DNA from: JACRBK01 sp964427955
GTDB taxonomy: Bacteria > Chloroflexota > Anaerolineae > Aggregatilineales > Aggregatilineaceae
Assembly (NCBI GenBank): GCA_964427955.1
Contig: CAYRWY010000359.1
Location: 1-6,179 of the forward strand
Direction of reading: 5' to 3'
Length of the DNA: 6,179 nucleotides
Shown: piece by piece, positions 5,664 through 6,179 of the stretch
How the letters are laid out: each line of letters opens with the position of its first letter
Position numbering within the stretch: the stretch's first letter is position 1
Translations under genes and position numbers: made by a program
The notes under the pieces: model-generated
Seen by the model: only the letters and a program-made list of their open reading frames with translations
Database searches by the model: none
What the model was told of the DNA's origin: nothing

Positions 5664-6122
5664 TCACTGTTCGATAAACTTTGTGGCCAGCTCTACGCTT
5701 TTTTCGGGCGTCACCTTCACCTGCGCGTCGGCGACCACCCCTTGTTCGTCGATGATCCAATGCGAGCGGATCACCCCCATGTACGTTTTGCCGTACATCG
5801 ACTTCTCGCCCCATGCGCCCCATGCTTCCAAAATGGCATGTTCCGGGTCGGACAGCAGATCGTAGGGCAGATGTTCCTCGGCTTTCCATTTGAGCAGGTC
5901 CTCGACCTCGTCGGGACTCAGGCCCAGCACCACGGCGTTGGCGCTCTGGATGCGGGGAAACTGGTCCCGAAACCCGCACGCCTGGGTGGTGCAGCCTGGG
6001 GTACCGGCTTTCGGATACGCAAAGATCACCACTTTCTTGCCGCGAAAATCGCTGAGCTTGACCGTTTTGCCGTCCTGATTCTTCAGCGCAAAATCGGGGG
6101 CCTGTTCTCCAATCGATGGCAT
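5664..6122 (-). CDS. bcp: Peroxiredoxin, Bcp/PrxQ type (thioredoxin-dependent peroxidase)
   Basis: This 152-residue cytoplasmic enzyme reduces hydrogen peroxide and organic hydroperoxides and is recycled by thioredoxin. The N-terminus MPSIGEQAPDFALKNQDGK is typical. The active site PKAGTPGCTTQACGFRD (37-53) holds the peroxidatic Cys44, with Thr41 of the TxxC motif, and a second Cys49 five residues on. This matches the atypical two-Cys Bcp arrangement (C45 and C50 in E. coli). Arg119 in GVIRSHWIID fits the conserved active-site arginine. Length is normal. The ATG at 6122 is chosen because GAGGAGA lies 8 bases upstream; an upstream in-frame ATG at 6173 would add 17 residues absent from the family. 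The promoter is mostly outside the window; TGCTAAATT (6166-6158) could be an extended -10 box. The gene is convergent with the rhomboid gene and appears to be a single-gene unit. Confidence 0.96.
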   Translation of the reverse strand: MPSIGEQAPDFALKNQDGKTVKLSDFRGKKVVIFAYPKAGTPGCTTQACGFRDQFPRIQSANAVVLGLSPDEVEDLLKWKAEEHLPYDLLSDPEHAILEAWGAWGEKSMYGKTYMGVIRSHWIIDEQGVVADAQVKVTPEKSVELATKFIEQ

Positions 6123-6130
6123 GGCTGTAT

Positions 6131-6137
6131 TCTCCTC
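6131..6137 (-). promoter_or_regulatory. Ribosome binding site that decides the peroxiredoxin start
   Basis: On the minus strand this reads GAGGAGA, 8 bases before the ATG at 6122. It excludes the longer start at 6173, for which no upstream site can be judged because only six bases remain in the window. Confidence 0.75.
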
Positions 6138-6179
6138 ATGTGCAATACCTGAGAAAGAATTTAGCACACTCACCGCACT

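Noticed and set aside
1..6179. CRISPR array, insertion sequence or long repeats
   Set aside because: No regularly spaced repeats, transposase-like frames or terminal inverted repeats were seen when reading the window.

Overview
The window looks like chromosomal DNA of a moderately GC-rich bacterium. It holds a partial carbamoyltransferase gene, a small membrane-protein gene, one tRNA gene, an aminotransferase, two oligopeptide-type ABC permeases, a rhomboid protease and a Bcp-type peroxiredoxin. No rRNA, plasmid, phage, transposon or CRISPR sequence was seen. The overall style (DppB/DppC permeases, NodU/CmcH-type carbamoyltransferase, rhomboid with a Pro/Ser-rich leader, CCA encoded in the tRNA gene) would fit a Chloroflexota-like environmental bacterium. 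This is an impression from protein style, not a demonstrated assignment.

Layout. Positions 1-1218, minus strand: a two-gene unit. A 77-residue single-pass membrane protein (1218-985) overlaps the next start codon by one base (TAATG). It is followed by a carbamoyltransferase that runs off the left edge; only its first 328 residues are present. A strong sigma-70-like promoter (TTGACA-16-TAAAAT) lies just upstream. Positions 1292-1444, plus strand: tRNA-Arg(ACG) with its own promoter and an intrinsic terminator. The -35 boxes of the tRNA promoter and the minus-strand promoter overlap in one 7-bp element, TTGTCAA. Positions 1598-2713, plus strand: a fold-type I PLP aminotransferase resembling the capreomycidine-synthase/VioD group. 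Positions 2809-5620, plus strand: a tight three-gene run of DppB-like permease, DppC-like permease and rhomboid intramembrane protease, behind a plausible promoter at 2744-2772. Positions 6122-5664, minus strand: a Bcp-type peroxiredoxin convergent with the rhomboid, with a perfect 12-bp hairpin terminator between the two genes.

How they work together. The two permeases would form the membrane channel of a peptide/nickel-type ABC importer, but no substrate-binding protein or ATPase is in the window, so those parts must lie elsewhere. The aminotransferase and rhomboid flank the permeases without an obvious functional link. The peroxiredoxin is a stand-alone antioxidant gene. Most of the window is ordinary housekeeping or transport. 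The least explained part is the small membrane protein translationally coupled to the carbamoyltransferase, together with its shared promoter element with the tRNA gene.
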